Positions 61,088 through 64,000 of a stretch of 64,000 nucleotides of DNA are shown in pieces (within the stretch, counting starts at the first letter, position 1; every line of letters begins with the position of its first letter). Origin of the DNA: Cupriavidus malaysiensis (GTDB taxonomy: Bacteria; Pseudomonadota; Gammaproteobacteria; Burkholderiales; Burkholderiaceae); the NCBI RefSeq assembly GCF_001854325.1, contig NZ_CP017754.1, positions 248,001 through 312,000 of the forward strand. The letters are read 5' to 3'. A model generated the notes under the pieces. It was given only the letters and a program-made list of their open reading frames with translations, was not told where the DNA came from and did not search any database. Both the position numbers and the translations under genes were made by a program.

Positions 61088-61936
61088 TCACACTCCGCAG
61101 AGCGCGTAGGCCAGGCGCGGATCGTCGTCCGGCGCGAAGCCGTCGAGCACCAGCACGTCGCCGCCGGGGGCGGCCGGGTGGCGCGCCGGGAATACCCAGG
61201 TCGTCTCCTCCGGCGTTGCCGGTGGCCGCGTGTCGGAACAGGGCTGAAGCGAGAAGCTTGTGATGTGGCCGTGCGCGAAGCCGATGCGCAGCAGGCGCGG
61301 TCCCTCGACGAGCGCGAGTACGCCTGTGTCGTGTTTCCAGCGCGCACGGAAGCGGTTCCACACGACACTCAGGGCGGGCTCGATCCGCGTGGTCCGGCAA
61401 CCCCGGCGCCGGGCAAAGGCAGTCAGCTCGCGGATGACGTCGTTGGTCAGCAGCGCGGCCAGGCAAGGCTGCCCGAACGCGAGGGGCGAATAGCGGAGCT
61501 GGTAGCCGGCAAACGGCGTGCCGCCGGCACCCTGCTGGGCAAAGAGCGCGCCGGCCAGCGATCGGCAGAACGCATCGCTCGCCAGCCGCGGGTCCCAGGG
61601 CAGGAGCAGGTAGCGCACGTGCTCGATGCCGATGATCCACTCGATGTCCGCGCGTGCCGGATGCGCTTCCAGCCAGCTTTCCAGCGCTGCCAGCTGGTTC
61701 GGCAGATCGGACACGCCGGTGCCCCCGCTCAGGATCGCCTTGTCCTGCACCGACGAATGGAAGCGGCCCGCGCTCCGGCACACGGCCAGCGCGCCGTGTC
61801 CGAGATAGACGCGCAAGCGCTGCGGCCGCGCCGCGCTGGCCGCCTGGTTGCCAATCGCGTGGCCGATCGAATAGCCGATCGAATGACCGAGCCGGGCGAT
61901 CCGCCGTGCCGCCGGCTTAATCGGCAAACGTGACAC
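61088..61936 (-). CDS. PilM/GspL N-terminal-like (MshI-like) cytoplasmic protein
   Basis: A 282-residue protein without signal peptide or membrane helix. From its place and from the strand pattern (RVYLGHGALAVCR; ADIEWIIGIEHVRYLLLPWDPRLASDAFCRSLAGALFAQQ; GVLALVEGPRLLRIGFAHGHITSF) it looks like the actin-like cytoplasmic module of PilM/GspL/MshI, which binds the ATPase N-terminus. Sequence similarity is weak by eye, so this is inferred mainly from context. It starts with GTG inside the end of the gspE gene (20-base overlap), with GGAAGAGA upstream. About 20 residues at the start are Arg/Ile-rich. Confidence 0.7.
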   Translation of the reverse strand: MSRLPIKPAARRIARLGHSIGYSIGHAIGNQAASAARPQRLRVYLGHGALAVCRSAGRFHSSVQDKAILSGGTGVSDLPNQLAALESWLEAHPARADIEWIIGIEHVRYLLLPWDPRLASDAFCRSLAGALFAQQGAGGTPFAGYQLRYSPLAFGQPCLAALLTNDVIRELTAFARRRGCRTTRIEPALSVVWNRFRARWKHDTGVLALVEGPRLLRIGFAHGHITSFSLQPCSDTRPPATPEETTWVFPARHPAAPGGDVLVLDGFAPDDDPRLAYALCGV

Positions 61937-63665
61937 GATTGATCTCTTCCAAGGTGGTCTGCCCCTGCTTCACGGCTTCGATGGCCTGCTCGCGCATCGC
62001 GCGCAGGCCGCGCCGGCGCGCCATCTCCTTCAGCTGGCCGGTCGGCGCCTGCTGCAGGATGGCTTCGCGCAGATCGTCATCGAGCACCAGCACTTCGGCC
62101 AGCGCGCGGCGGCCACGATAGCCGCTGCCGCGGCAATTCGCACAGCCGGACCCCTTCAGCAGCCGGCCGTCCGCCAGTTGTTCGCGCGTGACGCGCGAAT
62201 CGTGCAACGATGCCTCGTCCGGCACGAAGGGCGCCGCGCAGTGCGTGCAGATCAAGCGGACCAGGCGCTGGGCCACGATTCCGTTCAGGGCCGTCACGAA
62301 GCTGTACGGATCGATCTGCATATGCCGGAAGCGGCTCAGCACGTCGAACACGTTGTTGGCATGGACGGTGGTGTAGACCACGTGCCCGGTCAGCGCCGCC
62401 TGAATGGCGATCTCCGCCGTTTCGCGGTCACGGATCTCGCCGACCAGGATCCGGTCCGGGTCGTGCCGCAGGATAGAGCGCAGTCCGCGCGCGAACGTCA
62501 GGCCCTTCTTTTCGTTGACCGGAATCTGCAGGATGTCGTCGAGCTGGTACTCGACGGGATCCTCGATCGTGATGATCTTGTCGTCGCCACGCTTGATCTC
62601 GGAGAGCGTGGCATACAGCGTGGTCGTCTTGCCGGAGCCGGTGGGGCCGGTGACGAGCAACATCCCGTATGGATGATTGGCGAGGCGGCGCATCACCTCG
62701 CGCGTGGGCGTGTCGATCCCGAGCAGGTCCAGATTCAACTGCGCCATATCCGTCGTCAGCGATTGGCGGTCGAGAATGCGCAAGACCGCGTCTTCGCCGA
62801 ACAGGCCCGGCATGATCGAGACGCGGAAATCGACCTCGCGCGAGTGGATCGACACGGAAAACCGGCCGTCCTGCGGAATGCGCTGCTCGCCGATGTCCAG
62901 TTCGGCCATGACCTTCAGGCGCGAGATGACCTGTTCGGCCACGTCGGCATCGCTCAGCACGCGAGCGGTCGAAATGACGCCATCGATGCGATAGCGGATC
63001 GACAGCCCGCGCAGCGAGTTCTCGAAATGAATATCGGACACCCGGTTGCGGTGCGCGTCGTACAGCGTCGAGTTCACCAGGCGCACGACCTGGCTGTCGT
63101 CGCTGGCGATCGAGGCAAGGGAGATCTCCTGCGCGCCGTTCGCACCGTCGGCGGCATGGTCCAGCCGGATCAACTGGGAGAGCGTCTCCTGGTCGCTGCC
63201 GAAACGGGCCAGCAATGCCTTCAGCTCGAGCGGATGCGCAAAGGCCAGATCGAAATAGCCGGACAGCCGGTAGCTTGCCAGCGAGACCAGGGCGGTATTC
63301 CACGGATCGTCGCAGACCAGGATGCGATGGCTTTCGCCATTACCATCATCATCATCAGCAGCACGATCGCCATCGTGCAGCACCGCGCAATTCTGCTGAA
63401 GGCACTCGGCGTAGCTGAAGCCGGAAAAGTCCGGCGTCATGGCTTCCATCTGCGCGAGCCGCAGCACGGCCATGCGGCTTTCGCCGGCGACCAGCGCCAG
63501 CATGTCGTCGGCCGGCAGGCCGCCGACCTTCTCGAGCGCGCACAGCAAAGGCTCGCCCTCCGTGCGGGCCAGCGACCGGGCCTGGGCGAGCAGGGCGGCG
63601 GTTGGTGTCGGGGGCGTTGGCGTCATTGGCGTCATTGGCGTCGCTGGCCTTCGCGCGCGGCTCAT
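61917..63665 (-). CDS. gspE: GspE/PilB-family secretion ATPase
   Basis: A 582-residue assembly ATPase. The N1 domain occupies about residues 25-165, with an Asp-rich insert (RAADDDDGNG near 101-110). The ATPase domain has Walker A GPTGSGKT at 340-347, the Asp box TIEDPVEYQ near 367, Walker B ILVGEIRD at 406-413 and the His box TGHVVYTTVHANN near 426. A zinc tetracysteine site (CTHC at 473-476 and CANC at 508-511) is intact. It powers pseudopilus growth on the cytoplasmic side. A Thr/Pro/Met repeat lies in the first 20 residues. The ATG overlaps the gspF stop (ATGA). Confidence 0.95.
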   Translation of the reverse strand: MSRARRPATPMTPMTPTPPTPTAALLAQARSLARTEGEPLLCALEKVGGLPADDMLALVAGESRMAVLRLAQMEAMTPDFSGFSYAECLQQNCAVLHDGDRAADDDDGNGESHRILVCDDPWNTALVSLASYRLSGYFDLAFAHPLELKALLARFGSDQETLSQLIRLDHAADGANGAQEISLASIASDDSQVVRLVNSTLYDAHRNRVSDIHFENSLRGLSIRYRIDGVISTARVLSDADVAEQVISRLKVMAELDIGEQRIPQDGRFSVSIHSREVDFRVSIMPGLFGEDAVLRILDRQSLTTDMAQLNLDLLGIDTPTREVMRRLANHPYGMLLVTGPTGSGKTTTLYATLSEIKRGDDKIITIEDPVEYQLDDILQIPVNEKKGLTFARGLRSILRHDPDRILVGEIRDRETAEIAIQAALTGHVVYTTVHANNVFDVLSRFRHMQIDPYSFVTALNGIVAQRLVRLICTHCAAPFVPDEASLHDSRVTREQLADGRLLKGSGCANCRGSGYRGRRALAEVLVLDDDLREAILQQAPTGQLKEMARRRGLRAMREQAIEAVKQGQTTLEEINRVTFAD

Positions 63666-64000
63666 TGCAGGTTCCCCGCCAGGTCGAACACCGGCAGATA
63701 GAGCAGCACAACAATCGTGCCGATTCCCAACCCCATCACCAGCATCAGGAGCGGCTCCACCAGCCGGGCGAATCGCTCGATCCACTGCGTGATCTCCCGT
63801 TCATGGAACATCGCGGCCTGTTCGAGCATGCCGGCGATCTGGCCGTTGCGCTCACCTGCGCGCAGCAGGCGCAGCGCAACAGTGGTCATCAGCTGTTCCT
63901 GCGCCAGGCTTTCACTCACCTTCCTGCCCTGCGCGATGCGGGCCATCGCGCGCGTCAATCCATCCTGAAGCGGCAGCGGCAGCAGTTCCCGCGTCATGTC
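63662..64000 (-). CDS. gspF: GspF/PilC-family inner membrane platform protein, C-terminal part (runs off right edge)
   Basis: Only the last 113 codons lie in the window; the start is beyond the right edge. The visible part has the second GspF-domain repeat: DGLTRAMARIAQGRKVSESLAQEQLMTTVALRLLRAGERNGQIAGMLEQAAMFHEREITQWIERFARLVEPLLMLVMGLGIGTIVVLLYLPVF, with the conserved GERNG and PLLMLVMG motifs and the final membrane helix. GspF is the polytopic platform that the ATPase turns. Its TGA overlaps the gspE ATG. It is the most upstream gene of the secretion operon seen here. Confidence 0.93.
   Translation of the reverse strand, partial: DMTRELLPLPLQDGLTRAMARIAQGRKVSESLAQEQLMTTVALRLLRAGERNGQIAGMLEQAAMFHEREITQWIERFARLVEPLLMLVMGLGIGTIVVLLYLPVFDLAGNLQ

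Overview
The window looks like chromosomal DNA of a high-GC betaproteobacterium of the Burkholderiaceae, most like Cupriavidus or Ralstonia. This rests on the very GC-rich coding, four Bug/TctC-type periplasmic binding proteins, a DUF2957 lipoprotein of the kind found in that family, an AcrAB-type efflux operon with a divergent AcrR, and a Ralstonia-like TctDE/TctCBA arrangement. I see no rRNA, tRNA, CRISPR array, transposase, integrase or phage gene.

Layout. 1-1.8 kb: end of a glutathione-reductase-like gene, a patatin-like hydrolase and a PaaI thioesterase. 1.9-10.3 kb: a tricarboxylate-uptake block with an AbrB-family membrane protein, tctA, tctB, tctC, the TctE/TctD-like two-component system and a divergent orphan binding protein. 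10.3-17.5 kb: divergent acrR and the acrA-acrB-outer membrane factor operon, with a palindromic operator and a strong terminator. 17.7-23.8 kb: an ECF42-type sigma factor, OmpW, DUF2957 and DUF1571 envelope proteins and a TetR regulator. 24-32.6 kb: an oxidative catabolism block. One arm (minus) holds a Tat-exported small protein and a GMC oxidoreductase. The other arm (plus) is an operon of flavin monooxygenase, SDR, alpha/beta hydrolase, ferritin-like di-iron enzyme and rubredoxin. An AraC regulator lies between them.

32.6-33.4 kb is a gene-free, highly structured element of nested inverted repeats. 33.4-38 kb: MerR and LysR regulators, a Bug protein and an aspartoacylase-family hydrolase, with a repeat-rich gap. 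37.9-44 kb: two small envelope proteins, a malic enzyme/phosphotransacetylase fusion (maeB) with a divergent LysR, and an ICMT-type methyltransferase. 44.2-52.1 kb: an apparent acyl-CoA catabolic operon (Bug, CoA-transferase, crotonase, fused double acyl-CoA dehydrogenase, second Bug) read divergently from a LysR gene. The last Bug gene has a good ribosome binding site but no normal start codon. 52.2-55.4 kb: a lipoprotein lipase and a DUF4105 membrane protein, translationally coupled.

55.5-64 kb holds a very tightly packed operon for an atypical type II secretion/type IV pilus-like machine: GspF, GspE, PilM/N/O/P-like inner membrane proteins, a secretin lipoprotein with TPR and cohesin-like ends, two GspG-like pseudopilins and a third pseudopilin-like protein. 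It runs off the right edge.

Four Bug proteins, many LysR regulators and several CoA-thioester and oxygenase enzymes suggest a soil or water generalist that takes up and degrades many organic acids. Start codons were chosen from Shine-Dalgarno spacing, signal peptides and gene overlaps. All functions are inferred from motifs and context.
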